Shown in pieces: positions 1 to 9,759 of a stretch of DNA of 50,129 bases. Made by a program: the position numbers and the translations under genes. The DNA is taken from contig JAKSBV010000277.1 in the NCBI GenBank assembly GCA_022360955.1, positions 1-50,129 of the forward strand, given 5' to 3'. The DNA is from Bacillota bacterium (lineage in GTDB: Bacteria; Bacillota; Clostridia; SK-Y3). The notes beneath the pieces were generated by a model. That model did not search any database, was not told the origin of the DNA, and saw nothing but the letters and a program-made list of their open reading frames with translations. The stretch's first letter is position 1; every line of letters starts with the position of its first letter.

Positions 1-8
1 CTAAAAAT

Positions 9-50
9 ACATTTGGATAAGGGCGTTTTAAAAATACATGACTCGTTTTA
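9..50. repeat. Dispersed 42-bp unit, copy 1
   Basis: This unit begins ACATTTGGATAAGGGCG and ends ATGACTCGTTTTA. It matches 37912-37954 at every base except one extra A in an A run. In both places it lies just left of an inverted-repeat element of the family described at 119-212, so the two are probably parts of one composite element. Confidence 0.8.
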
Positions 51-118
51 CGAATGTCCGATGATCAATATATTCTATTTTTTTGAAATGCCTTTTGAAC
101 GGTTATGGATTGGATAAA

Positions 119-212
119 GATAGTGCACTTTACACCTACATACATTTAAACAAACAACGAATGGTTTTACGTTTTTTGTTTAAATATCAATTTAATCTTA
201 AAGTGCGATATC
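119..212. repeat. Inverted-repeat element, copy A
   Basis: This is about 94 bp starting GATAGTGCACTTT and ending AAAGTGCGATATC. The inner arms are ATTTAAACAAAC and TTTGTTTAAAT around a short loop. Related copies lie at 7150-7280, 11114-11208 and 37960-38054. Short terminal inverted repeats and an intergenic position fit a MITE-like element or a repeated regulatory hairpin; no coding capacity is seen. Confidence 0.7.
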
Positions 213-216
213 CATA

Positions 217-283
217 GCACCCAGAACAACGGTGCTTCTGCGTTTTTTGTCCAAATATATATTCAATTTTAAAGTGTGATATC
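217..283. repeat. Half-copy of the inverted-repeat element
   Basis: The segment contains CGTTTTTTGTCCAAATAT and ends AAAGTGTGATATC, which matches the right half of the copy at 37960-38054. The left arm is missing or degenerate. It directly follows the full copy at 119-212, so this intergenic region holds tandem versions of the element. Confidence 0.6.
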
Positions 284-476
284 TATGGGTAAGATTGAAT
301 GTTTCTATAATGGTTATCATTCTCACCAAACGCTTAAAAAAACATCTTAATTGGTATCATTCATATCCACTCTGCCCCCTTAATGATAAACATCCATTCT
401 AATTATAACAACACATAAATGTTTTTTCAATATCAATAATCATTATCCATTAAAATCGCAGCAAACACCCCCTCTT

Positions 477-2066
477 TTAAACAGTTGCATCTCCTTTTGC
501 CTTGTAGTTTTTAGCGCTGATGCCGGTAATTTCCTTAAATACCGTACAAAAATACGACACATTTTTAAAACCCGTTTTCTCAGCGATTTCATAGGTTTTC
601 AAACCGGTTTCATTCAATAAACATTTTGCCTTTTCTATCCTGACGTACTTTATAAATTTATTCAGCTTTTCTCCTGTTTCCTGTCTAAACAGATTACAAA
701 GGTAATTAGGGCTGTAATTATATTTTTCCGCTATTGCAGTGAGCGAGAGCGGATGCATATAATTTTTCTCTATATATTCTATAATTTTTCGTATTTCGGG
801 GTTTGCCACTCTTTGATAAGCATTGCTTTTTTCAAATATTTTTTCTACAATCTCCAGAAAAAACTCTTTTTTCTCAGCAATACGCTTCTTTTCTTTGACC
901 ATATCTACGATATTCTTATCTTTTCCGATAATATCATAGATGTCAACCTTTACATAACGGGAAAACTCAAGTATGGCCGCAGACAACTCAATCATCACTA
1001 TTTTCAGGCTGTTTTTGTCTAATCGTACTTTATAAAGCCCGTCAAACAGCCTACCAATATCTGTCTTTATTTGGTCGATATTTTTGTTAATCATCGGTCC
1101 CTTTATTCGCTTTGCATTCACGACTCCCAAATCTTTATAGGTGTCTGCCTCAATGGTTAAATCATATTGGATAATCATTTTTTCATCCTCATAAAAGACC
1201 TCCTGTATTGCCATCTCACATTGCCTGTAAAAAAGAGGAGCCTTCATGATATCGGAGCATATCTGCGATATGCCGATCGTTACATCATATCCGTTTTTGT
1301 TAGCATAACTTAAGATATCGGAGGCTATTTTATATATGTTTTGTTTAATCTTATATTGGCTGCAAACATTTTTTACATCGGCCATCACAAGCAGCTTGTC
1401 TTTTTGAATAAATGCGACGAACCCTCTATATTGCTCGGTATTTACAATTGCATGAATGGCTTTCCTAAGATCATCGGAAGAACTTTCTTTTTTATTGAAG
1501 CTTGTTTCAATATCCGTCAGCAATAATACGACAGACGATACATCAAACGCAATCCCTATCATTTCCATATTTGTCTTGATTTCATCTATGCTGTGAAAAT
1601 GACCGTTTATTAGTCTAACCGCAAAATTATCCACTTCTACTGCCTGTTTGTTTTTGACGAATATCCGCTCTGTCCGCTTTTTTCTCTGGTTATATATTTT
1701 ATTTTTTAAGGATGCAAGCATCTTCATGATATCTTCGGACTCAATATCATGCTTTAATAAGTAGTCTTTCGCACCAAACTTCAATGCATCTTTAACAAAT
1801 TCAAAATCATCATAATGGCTCAATACGATTATTTTAATCTTAGGATATCGAACCCTCACTTGTTTGATTAATTCGATGCCATTCATTTCGGGCATGCTGA
1901 TATCCGTGATGATGATATCAACGGGTACGGTGTTTAATAATTCTAATGCATGCTTTCCGTTGATGGCTTCGGAAGCCATTACAAACTCACTATTTTCCCA
2001 GTCAATCATTGTTTTCAATGCAAACCTGAACATTTTATTATCTTCTACAATCATTATATTGATCAT
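477..2066 (-). CDS. AraC-type response regulator (YesN family)
   Basis: This 529-residue protein has an N-terminal receiver domain (about 1-120) with acidic residues near VEDN and the likely phospho-acceptor Asp55 in IIITDISMP. A long middle region (about 130-410) is typical of YesN-type regulators. The C-terminal 100 residues form two AraC helix-turn-helix motifs, including the signature around YFCTVFKEITG. The gene overlaps the kinase stop by 4 bases, so the two are translationally coupled. YesMN pairs usually sense extracellular sugars and control nearby sugar ABC transporters and glycosidases, so the GH43-like gene and the sugar-binding lipoprotein upstream are the likely targets. That target assignment is inference; the family call is firm. 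Confidence 0.93.
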   Translation of the reverse strand: MINIMIVEDNKMFRFALKTMIDWENSEFVMASEAINGKHALELLNTVPVDIIITDISMPEMNGIELIKQVRVRYPKIKIIVLSHYDDFEFVKDALKFGAKDYLLKHDIESEDIMKMLASLKNKIYNQRKKRTERIFVKNKQAVEVDNFAVRLINGHFHSIDEIKTNMEMIGIAFDVSSVVLLLTDIETSFNKKESSSDDLRKAIHAIVNTEQYRGFVAFIQKDKLLVMADVKNVCSQYKIKQNIYKIASDILSYANKNGYDVTIGISQICSDIMKAPLFYRQCEMAIQEVFYEDEKMIIQYDLTIEADTYKDLGVVNAKRIKGPMINKNIDQIKTDIGRLFDGLYKVRLDKNSLKIVMIELSAAILEFSRYVKVDIYDIIGKDKNIVDMVKEKKRIAEKKEFFLEIVEKIFEKSNAYQRVANPEIRKIIEYIEKNYMHPLSLTAIAEKYNYSPNYLCNLFRQETGEKLNKFIKYVRIEKAKCLLNETGLKTYEIAEKTGFKNVSYFCTVFKEITGISAKNYKAKGDATV

Positions 2067-3841
2067 ATTTCTTCATCCCCTAACGGTTTTTCTATAACAG
2101 GTAAATGATACATCACCGTTGTCCCTTTGCCTATTTCACTTTTATATATTAAGCCGTACTTTTTCCCAAAGTACATCATAATTCTTTCATTTACATTTTT
2201 TACACCTATGCTGCTGAGTCCTGCATAACCTTTTCCCTTTTTCCCATGCAAGATTTGTTTAATCCTTTCCTCACTCATGCCTATTCCGTTATCTGTCACT
2301 TCTATTACCAGGCCATGCTCTTTCCTATAAGCTCTAATTGTAATCAAACCATTTCCCTTTGATAATTCTATGCCATGGTATAAAGCATTTTCCACGATTG
2401 GCTGCAAAATGAAATTTAACACATAATAATTTTCAACTGCCGGGGCTATTTCATATCGCACTGCAAATCTATCCTCATAACAAAACTTTTGAAGCGCCAT
2501 ATAGTATCGGATATAGTCTGTTTCTTCCTTAAGGGTCTGATAAGTACCTTTCCGCTTTACTGCAGTCTTTAAAAGCTCTATCAAGGATGTTACGATATCT
2601 TCAATCTCTTTTTGCTTCTTCATTCTTGCCAGCCACTTCACCGACCCTAACGTATTATATAGAAAATGCGGATTAATCTGCGCTTTCAGCACTAAAAATT
2701 CGGCCTTTTGTTTATCTAGCTCCGCACGGTATGCGGTATGAATAAGTTCTTTTATTCTTCTAGCCATATAATTGAATTTCAACCCAATATGCCCTATTTC
2801 ATCATAGGAAGAAGGTTTGATTCTAATATCAAAATTTCCTTTCTCTATTTCTACCATGCTTTTCTCCAAAAGCAGTATATTTTTTGTGATGCCCGATGAA
2901 ATAATGTATGCAAATATTATGGAAATAAATATGCACAATACACAGATGATCTTAATAATGGTTGATAATAATGTCATGCCACGATTAAAATTGTCCTGTG
3001 AGATTAAGCATAGTATTTTCCAATCCAAATGCGGAATATTTTCTTCCGCTAATATATAATGGTTATTTTTAAATCTTATAACCATCATCTTATCATGAGT
3101 ATCGCTATATAAATCATTGCTGCTTAGCTGTGCGTAAAACCTTTGACTAATCACCGGGCTTTCAACTAATATTTTGTCGTTATGGTCCAATAGGGTTATA
3201 TTGTCGTTTTTGATCATAGCATTATCATTTGCTATATCAATTAGATATTTTGAATCAATGATAAAGATAACCGTTCCCAGTCGATTATTAATATGGTTTT
3301 CATCAATAATGGGTCTGGACAATATGATTTCATCTGTGCCGAATGGAGATTTAATCAACAACATGCTATTATCGGAAGGCAAGCCGGCTACGATTATCTG
3401 ATTTACATGCATTTTTGCGGTGGATTGCGTTAACGGCAAGCCGGTTTTAATCCTTTCCCCCTTTTCCCACCAATAATAATTGTTATGAGGATTTTTTATA
3501 ATAACGGCCTTAATATATTCGTTGGCCACAGCGATGCTATTCAAGCTTGACCGTATTTTTTTATTTAATAGGGTTTGTTCCGTTTCGCTCACATGACCAA
3601 GGCTATCATAGAGATATGATTTTAATTGTTGGTCTTGTATGGCGTAATAGGTAAAATCGTCTATTTCTTTTATTCTATAGGCAATGTTATGCGCCATTGC
3701 AGTTACCATTTTTGCCGACAATTCCATCGTATAATCCTCAAAAATTGTTCTGCACACCGTTATGACAGAAGGCAGCAAAAGAAGAGAGATGATGAAGATC
3801 AGCGTAATAAAAGACAACAAAAACTTATTTCTAATCTTCAT
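2063..3841 (-). CDS. Sensor histidine kinase (YesM family)
   Basis: From the chosen ATG the protein is 592 residues. It has a transmembrane helix near residues 7-30, an extracellular sensor domain to about 280, a second membrane helix, a HAMP linker, the His_kinase domain with phospho-acceptor His392 in NPHFLYNTL, and an ATPase domain with VTDNGIGM and a glycine loop near SSIGVKNVNERI. The start at 3841 (MKIRNKF) is preferred because AGGGAG precedes it, although the spacing is short, and because the sequence then begins like other YesM proteins; a GTG start at 3934 is the alternative and lacks a ribosome site. It should phosphorylate the overlapping AraC-type regulator in response to an extracellular ligand, probably a sugar. 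Confidence 0.9.
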   Translation of the reverse strand: MKIRNKFLLSFITLIFIISLLLLPSVITVCRTIFEDYTMELSAKMVTAMAHNIAYRIKEIDDFTYYAIQDQQLKSYLYDSLGHVSETEQTLLNKKIRSSLNSIAVANEYIKAVIIKNPHNNYYWWEKGERIKTGLPLTQSTAKMHVNQIIVAGLPSDNSMLLIKSPFGTDEIILSRPIIDENHINNRLGTVIFIIDSKYLIDIANDNAMIKNDNITLLDHNDKILVESPVISQRFYAQLSSNDLYSDTHDKMMVIRFKNNHYILAEENIPHLDWKILCLISQDNFNRGMTLLSTIIKIICVLCIFISIIFAYIISSGITKNILLLEKSMVEIEKGNFDIRIKPSSYDEIGHIGLKFNYMARRIKELIHTAYRAELDKQKAEFLVLKAQINPHFLYNTLGSVKWLARMKKQKEIEDIVTSLIELLKTAVKRKGTYQTLKEETDYIRYYMALQKFCYEDRFAVRYEIAPAVENYYVLNFILQPIVENALYHGIELSKGNGLITIRAYRKEHGLVIEVTDNGIGMSEERIKQILHGKKGKGYAGLSSIGVKNVNERIMMYFGKKYGLIYKSEIGKGTTVMYHLPVIEKPLGDEEI

Positions 3842-4352
3842 TCTCCCTATCTTAGATATGAAAAATATGGAAATGCAGCCAATTGTACTATTCAATGCTT
3901 TAAGAATCATAATTAAAATACCTATATCTTTCACGATAAATATTTTACATATTTTTCATTTTCCATATCGCGAAATGTATACCTTCATACATTCAACGCG
4001 AAAAATTAAACCTATTTCATGTAAATTCTTTTTTGCGTTCCATCTTCGATATTGTTATTAACCGAACTGTCGTATAAGGAATGCGTCAGGGAACCCTTCC
4101 CCAACGCATCAAACCTTTTTGGGCTTCCCCATTATATATTCTTAAAGTTAAAAGTTCTGTAACCCATTTACGGTTTTAATGCTTCAACAATTATCTTTCC
4201 TCTAAAGAAATTCCGGCTTGTATTCATTCCTTCATTCCTTGCATCATTCGTTGCTTTTCATATTCAACACACCTCAAGTTAAATTTAGGGCAGCCGCTTA
4301 AAAATTACCGCTCCATGTTATCATTGGATAACCGAAACACAAGAATCATCTT
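3842..4352. other. Intergenic region with a hairpin
   Basis: No convincing gene lies between the GH43-like stop and the kinase start. An interrupted hairpin at 4081-4109 has arms ATGCGT and ACGCAT with a second GC-rich stem inside; it lacks a U run on the minus strand, so it is a weak terminator candidate for the GH43-like gene. The part 3842-3934 could be a 5' extension of the kinase gene. Confidence 0.4.
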
Positions 4353-7115
4353 TTATTCCTTTTTCGCTATCATGATCCAGCTCATTTGAACATCGGTGTT
4401 AGGCCCTTGGGCAGCTGGCTGCACTACAATTTCCAGGTCTCCCGTAACGTGAATATCGCAATAGTCATACTGTTTGTACCCGCCATCAATAACCAGCCCG
4501 GTTTGTTTTGTTTCACCATTGATAATAATATTGGCTTTTCTGCCCCCTTTTGAGTATTGGTACCATGGGTCATAAAAACCTAAATACACACTGTAGTGCC
4601 CCGGTTCCAAATCCTTAAAGGCATAGGTCAGATTCCGCTGTTCCGGATCAGACGCATATCTGAGATTGTCATAAATGTCTCCCCCGCGTCGGATTTTCGA
4701 ATTATTGTCCTTATGCCCCCATACCTCGTCAAAAGCCTGATCGGCCGCATCTTTGTTCAGCAAGGTATCCTGCATATAGGCTTTCATCCGGAGATAATCT
4801 TCCGTTAATCCTTCTCCGCAATTCACAAAATACATCACATGGCCGGGCACAACATCCATTTTGGCAAAGACCATTCTTCCATCCTCAAGAAGCCCCTCTA
4901 CAGTAACTGTACCAATCTTTTGAAATGTTGTCTCGTCAACCTGCCATTGAACACCTATTTCTTCTTGTATCGTCCCTTTTAAAACGGTGATTCTTGAAGG
5001 CAGATCGGGTATCGTCCCATATTCCACTTTTTGAGGCATTTCCGTTAAAATTTCGGTTTTCCCCATAGTATCCAGCAGTTCAACCGACCACTCGTCATAC
5101 CATTTGATTCTTATATCTCCATCCGAGGTAAACTGTATCGGCAGCCAAATATACCTTGAGTCCGATAGGTTGCCGTAATTTAAAGGATTGTTATTGGGTT
5201 TATTATTGTAGGTCTTAAAATACCAGCGGTCTCCCATGAAAATATACTTGCCGTTCACCGTATCCAGCGGGATAACAAACGTGCTTTGTGACGAAAAAGT
5301 ATTCCTGCCCGTATCCCCGACACAAGGGTCACCTTTATTCACCCAATTTCCAAGGATTGCATCAGCTACGCCATACCTGGCAGGGTTAGGTCTCCATCCT
5401 GTACAGCCCGAAGTGATCAGATAGTATTGACCGTCGTATTTAAAGAGGGCCGGCGCTTCTCTCCATTGCTTCTCAAAGATCCTGATATAGTCCTCGCCAT
5501 ACTCCGCTTTGTACTCCGTATCACGTATGGGCCTGCCTTTCTTGCCCACCTTGCCGTCTTTGTTCCAGCCTGCTACATCCAGATAATCCTCGGTGAGCTT
5601 GGATATGTATAACGTACCGTTATGCTCACTTGCATAAATAATGTAGCCTGTTTGGTCATCATCCACAAAAAGATTCATATCCCTTGCCATACCTCTATTA
5701 TTCGGAGCTCCGTCGTTTGCTCCCGGCGGACACTCATCCAGCCTGTAACTGGCAATAAATTCAAAAGGACCTGTGGGCGAATGACTGACTGCAACCCCCG
5801 CCTTTGCTCTTGCATAATTACTTGACGAGGTCTTTGTCGGCCCATCCGCATGAAACCACATCACCCATTTGTCGGTCTTTTGATTATAGATCACTTTAGG
5901 TCGTTCCATCACGGCCATATTTACGTCTAAGTCTTCAAATATCTGTCGTTTTTCTTCCTCGGTGCGATGCTTATACAATTTACTTATAAGCGGATCTTTT
6001 TCAAATTGTGCCATGGATGAAATTGCTGTCAGCGCCAATCCTTCGTCTTTCCAATTGTATAAATCCTTGGAGGAGTAGCACCGCACGCCTCTCAGCGGTC
6101 GATAACCGTGCGTTTTATCCTCTCCATACCAGTAATAAATCTCTTCGTCTTTATCATACCATATGCCTCCCCCATGGGCCTGAATAACCTTCCCCTCAAC
6201 ATCAACCCATTCTTCCCCGGGCAGGAAAGAGTTTCTTACCGGTGTTATACGCTCCATCGCAAGCTCTAACGCGTCGTAGGCATCTTGCAATTCATAAGGC
6301 TCATATTTTGAAGCATCTTTTTTCAACATGTGTCTGCCCTCCTTTAATGCTTTTTTGAAATGATGCCAGCTTTCTTTTGTATAATTGTCGTCTTCTATTG
6401 CCTCGGCTTTAAGAATCAACTGCTCCATATCTTCTTTCGTCGCATACCCCAGTTCCGTTATAACGATGTAGTTTACCAAAGCATCCGTATTGATAGAAGG
6501 TATAAAAGCAGGGTCTAGGATATCAATGTCCAATTCCGTATCGTTTCTCAGCTTCACTGCAAAGGATCTTTCCGATAAAGTACCGCTTTTTAACCATATA
6601 TTACCCTTCGCCGATACTTCTTCTTCTGCAAGAACAATTGCCCGCCTGCCTTTAAAATCCGGAGGCAGCTTGATACCGACAGTGACTTCGTAATTTCCTT
6701 CCGGCAGCTCAAACTTGTAATGAATGCCGCCAAGCCTTTCCCGGTCGTCAGGCTTTTCATAGGCTACATATCTGAAGCTTTCTTCGGGGCTATTACTTGC
6801 TGCCTCACTGGCCGCCGTAGGAGGAAGCGGTAAATATCCCCAGGTTTTTCCTGTCCCCTCATCCGCACCGTAAACTTGATCCAATCGACTATTCAAAATA
6901 TGTCCACTATCTCCTATATCCCATATATCGGATAATAATTTACTGCTTCCTGCGTTTACAAAATACCTGGTGTTTTCGGAAATCAATTCATTTACGCTTT
7001 TATCAAATTGATGGTCTACCGCCAGGGTCGGCGGGGGGCAATAGCCTCCGATTATTGCAGCTAGTAACGCTATGCTGCAAACCTTTGAAAACACTCTTTT
7101 AATGCCTTTCTTCAT
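4353..7115 (-). CDS. Secreted GH43-like multidomain glycosidase
   Basis: This 920-residue protein begins with a signal peptide (about 1-32). The visible parts are a beta-rich, malectin or CBM-like region (about 45-215), a FIVAR-like helical segment (about 220-295), a five-bladed GH43-type propeller (about 300-690) opening with AHGGGIWYDKDEEIYYWYGE, an Ig-like segment (about 705-765) and a second malectin-like domain at the C terminus. The propeller opening resembles GH43 subfamily 24, whose known members are exo-beta-1,3-galactanases. Glu553 in the EAPALF motif is the likely acid, and Gln610 in SSQSTF could be the unusual glutamine base reported for that subfamily. A good ribosome site (AAGGAGG) precedes the ATG. 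It probably acts outside the cell on plant or host galactan; the exact substrate is inference. Confidence 0.85.
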   Translation of the reverse strand: MKKGIKRVFSKVCSIALLAAIIGGYCPPPTLAVDHQFDKSVNELISENTRYFVNAGSSKLLSDIWDIGDSGHILNSRLDQVYGADEGTGKTWGYLPLPPTAASEAASNSPEESFRYVAYEKPDDRERLGGIHYKFELPEGNYEVTVGIKLPPDFKGRRAIVLAEEEVSAKGNIWLKSGTLSERSFAVKLRNDTELDIDILDPAFIPSINTDALVNYIVITELGYATKEDMEQLILKAEAIEDDNYTKESWHHFKKALKEGRHMLKKDASKYEPYELQDAYDALELAMERITPVRNSFLPGEEWVDVEGKVIQAHGGGIWYDKDEEIYYWYGEDKTHGYRPLRGVRCYSSKDLYNWKDEGLALTAISSMAQFEKDPLISKLYKHRTEEEKRQIFEDLDVNMAVMERPKVIYNQKTDKWVMWFHADGPTKTSSSNYARAKAGVAVSHSPTGPFEFIASYRLDECPPGANDGAPNNRGMARDMNLFVDDDQTGYIIYASEHNGTLYISKLTEDYLDVAGWNKDGKVGKKGRPIRDTEYKAEYGEDYIRIFEKQWREAPALFKYDGQYYLITSGCTGWRPNPARYGVADAILGNWVNKGDPCVGDTGRNTFSSQSTFVIPLDTVNGKYIFMGDRWYFKTYNNKPNNNPLNYGNLSDSRYIWLPIQFTSDGDIRIKWYDEWSVELLDTMGKTEILTEMPQKVEYGTIPDLPSRITVLKGTIQEEIGVQWQVDETTFQKIGTVTVEGLLEDGRMVFAKMDVVPGHVMYFVNCGEGLTEDYLRMKAYMQDTLLNKDAADQAFDEVWGHKDNNSKIRRGGDIYDNLRYASDPEQRNLTYAFKDLEPGHYSVYLGFYDPWYQYSKGGRKANIIINGETKQTGLVIDGGYKQYDYCDIHVTGDLEIVVQPAAQGPNTDVQMSWIMIAKKE

Positions 7116-7149
7116 AAAAATGCCTCCTTATAAAGTCAAATCGTTTATG

Positions 7150-7280
7150 GATATCACGCCTTAAAATTAAATTGGTATCTGAACAAAAAACCAGAACCAT
7201 CATTGTCCGTAAGCCAGATGAATCATGTATTTTTTGAAACAGCCATGTTCAAATATAGTTTGCAGTTGCGGTGTGATATC
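7150..7280. repeat. Inverted-repeat element, copy D
   Basis: The element starts GATATCACGCCTTAAAATTA and ends GCGGTGTGATATC, so the termini are inverted repeats. The left half matches the reverse complement of the right half of the copy at 37960-38054, including CTGAACAAAAAACCAGAACC. At 131 bp it is longer than the other copies. It sits 35 bp upstream of the GH43-like start, so it lies in that gene's promoter region. Confidence 0.65.
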
Positions 7281-7369
7281 TTTAACAATCCCTTTTAAAG
7301 TTTATTCTATTGCGCTTATACAAATGCAAGAAACTTTAAGGCATCATTTGTCTTCAACCGTCGATTTGT

Positions 7370-7954
7370 AATGATAGAGCCGTATTCTGTCGCTTTTCAC
7401 AGATGGGTCAGTACGAGGATAGCGGGCCATATGGACGGATTTGAGTGTGTTTTAATCGGTTCCATCGCTACATTTTTCAAAAAGCTGTTCACCAAACCAT
7501 AATCATAGCTTAACATATTATAGGCGAACAAACCGACCAGGACAAATGAGATGAAGTGAGGCAAAAGCATCATTGTCTGAAAAGTCTTTTTAAACCATTT
7601 TTGACCTATTCCATTAAGTAACACAGCTGCAAGCACCTGCAAAGAATTACCTATTAAAATAAATGAAAAATGATAAAGAACGGTGTTTTTGGCAAGTGTC
7701 CAAAGATTGCCGGACATAAGGAGAAATCTAACGCTATCAAATCCGACAAAAGGGCTCCTGAATATCCCTAATCTATAATTGTATCTGATAAATGCGGGGT
7801 ATATGACGGGCACGGGAAGATACGATAACATAAACAAGAAAATGCTAACGCCTAAACACAGTAGCATTGTATTTTTTTTCAACGTTTTGAACACCGCCGC
7901 TTTTTTTGTTTTAACAGGACTTTCGGATTTTATGTTGTCTGCTGGAAAGATCAT
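7370..7954 (-). pseudogene. Broken LplB-type sugar ABC permease
   Basis: The reading frame starts well (AAGGAGG ribosome site, ATG at 7954) and gives 185 residues with membrane helices near 30-50, 85-120 and 130-155, typical of the first half of an LplB or YteP-type permease, which normally has about 300 residues. It stops at TGA (7397-7399) after LVLTHL. Reading through gives KATEYGSII, matching the family pattern W-K-x-x-x-YGSII, so TGG for tryptophan has become TGA. After about 7370 the similarity is lost, so the C-terminal half is also deleted. The second permease (LplC type) is missing from the locus. The importer therefore cannot work as encoded here unless other permeases substitute. 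Confidence 0.85.
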
Positions 7955-8160
7955 TGTGTTCCTCCTTGAATTGCTCTATGGAGAAATTATATATTTTTTT
8001 GATTTGTTTTTCATTTTGAATTTTTACGCTTTATTCAAAAAAATTACGCTTTTGAAATCAATAAAAAGTTAATAACACCTGTAGACACATATATATCCTG
8101 TAAAAATCATTATACCGATTCTGCAGTCCATAGCCGAGAATTATACAGCAAAATTATCTG

Positions 8161-9471
8161 TCAATTATGGATTATTTTCGCAGTTTCTTCATCCAAATAC
8201 TTTACATAATCTTCTACGCTTTTGTTTTCGTCATGTAAAAATCTTATCAGCGTTTCAGTAAAGAGGTCATTTAGCGCTGCGTTGTCAAATTGGGGCTTAT
8301 ATAAGCTGAAATCAACTTTTTTACCCTTTTTAACAAGCTCGTTCAATTCGGCAAATGCAGGGTCAAAGTCCGCATTAATCTCTTTAACAACGGAAATCGA
8401 TTTTTTATGCTTTTGAAAAAGGCGCCCTATCTCTTTGGTAGAAAAATGCTCTAAAACCTTAATCACCGTATCCACATTCGGGGATTTTGCATTGGCCACC
8501 AGCCCTCCTGTGGTCTTTAACGGAAAATTGTTTTTTCCTTTTTCTTCACTCCACGGAAAAGCAAACATACCTATGTTTATTTCTTTATTATGGGTTCTTA
8601 CCGCATCTACGGCGGATGTCCCGTTTATGAGCATGGCTGCCTGGCCTTCCGCCAACATCTTTGTTGCTTCCGTCCACGAGGTATCAAACGAATGGGCATT
8701 AAAGTATTGACTTCTTTCTGCCAGTCTTTCAAGGACACCATTCAAACCGAAAAAATTATCGCTCCATAAATATAAACCTTTTTCAATGCCAACTCTCCAA
8801 TCCGTGTTGTTTAAATAACTGCTTTGCATCATATCCGCATAAATATCTGCTAAAATAGTCCAACTGTCTTTATAGGGTGCAGCAATGGGTATAACGCCAT
8901 GAGAAGATAATTTTTGACACGCTTGAATGAATTCCGAACGGGTTGCGGGTAGTCTGTGAATACCTGCTTTTGTGAAAATATCTCTGTTATAAACAACACC
9001 ATACCCGTTAATCTCCAAAGGCAGACACCAAATCTTTTCTTTATATTTTCCGCCTCTTAGGGCACTCGATTTTATGTTGTCATATATGAACTGCATATCT
9101 GTTAAATTCACTGCGAAACCGCAATCTATGTAAAACGAATCCGATAAGACATTGTCTAATACATATATGTCCGGTATATTTCCGGAAGCATATCTCTGCC
9201 TTAAAACCTTATTGTAATTCTCTGAACTAACGGTTTGAATATTAAATAAAGCATTGGGATTTTTTTCGGTAAAAAGGTTGGTGCTTTCAACGATCCATTG
9301 AATGCCGCCCTCTTGATTAAAATGGTGCATGAACGTAATGACTTTCTGTTCTTGGGTTTCTATATTGTATTTGTCTTTCACTTTTACTATTTTTACGTCT
9401 TCATTTTCAGGATGTTTATAACACCCAGCCAATAGAATGGTCAATACAAAAATCATTAAAATTCTCTTCAA
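8161..9471 (-). CDS. Extracellular sugar-binding lipoprotein (family 1)
   Basis: The protein is about 436 residues with a lipoprotein signal ending LTILLAGC, so it should be anchored outside the membrane. The body is a type-1 extracellular solute-binding fold: ITFMHHFNQEGGIQWIVES near the start, VYNRDIFTKAGI in the middle and AMLINGTSA later. I prefer the TTG start at 9471 because AAGGGG lies 8 bases upstream; a GTG at 9480 is possible but overlaps that site. The binding protein is intact, but the adjacent permease is broken and the second one absent, so it is an orphan of a sugar importer once regulated by the YesMN pair. It could still serve another transporter or act as a sensor partner. 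Confidence 0.88.
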   Translation of the reverse strand: MKRILMIFVLTILLAGCYKHPENEDVKIVKVKDKYNIETQEQKVITFMHHFNQEGGIQWIVESTNLFTEKNPNALFNIQTVSSENYNKVLRQRYASGNIPDIYVLDNVLSDSFYIDCGFAVNLTDMQFIYDNIKSSALRGGKYKEKIWCLPLEINGYGVVYNRDIFTKAGIHRLPATRSEFIQACQKLSSHGVIPIAAPYKDSWTILADIYADMMQSSYLNNTDWRVGIEKGLYLWSDNFFGLNGVLERLAERSQYFNAHSFDTSWTEATKMLAEGQAAMLINGTSAVDAVRTHNKEINIGMFAFPWSEEKGKNNFPLKTTGGLVANAKSPNVDTVIKVLEHFSTKEIGRLFQKHKKSISVVKEINADFDPAFAELNELVKKGKKVDFSLYKPQFDNAALNDLFTETLIRFLHDENKSVEDYVKYLDEETAKIIHN

Positions 9472-9505
9472 CGGAAGCACCCCTTAAAATGCTATATTAA
9501 CACCA

Positions 9506-9718
9506 CTACGGCCTATCCCACCGACACTTATCCATTATATACTTAACCACGCTGTCCTCTTCGTTTGTTCCAATAATTTCTGTTGCATACTCCTTTAATA
9601 CCGGTTTTGCATTGTCGACAGCAACTTTATGCTGGGCTAGTCTAAACATTTTTATATCATTTGCATTATCTCCAAAGACAGTCAGGTTCTCAGGGCTAAA
9701 CCCATGTTGTTCTAAATC
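9506..9718 (-). pseudogene. C-terminal fragment of a Cof-type HAD hydrolase
   Basis: The minus strand encodes about 70 residues with LTVFGDNANDIKMFRLA followed by HKVAVDNAKP and EEDSVVKYI, which is the conserved C-terminal part of Cof-type HAD phosphatases (the GD-x-x-ND motif). An in-frame TGA lies directly upstream at 9719-9721 and no start codon or N-terminal catalytic Asp region exists. The frame ends at TAG 9506-9508. It is the remains of a deleted gene rather than a small functional protein. Confidence 0.85.
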
Positions 9719-9759
9719 TCAAATACAACTTATCATTAACACAATGACAAAGATCATGT

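Larger units (their letters stand above)
1..476. other. Intergenic region with degenerate repeat units
   Basis: No gene is visible before the response regulator stop at 477. Positions 9-50 are a unit that recurs almost identically at 37912-37954. Positions 119-212 are a full inverted-repeat element and 217-283 a right half-copy of the same element, ending in the same GATATC. The stretch 290-476 is AT-rich and I see nothing certain in it. Confidence 0.6.

Noticed and set aside
7370-7399. UGA read as Trp or Sec in the permease
   Set aside because: Similarity to the family is lost about 10 codons later and several intact genes here end in TGA, so decay is the simpler explanation.
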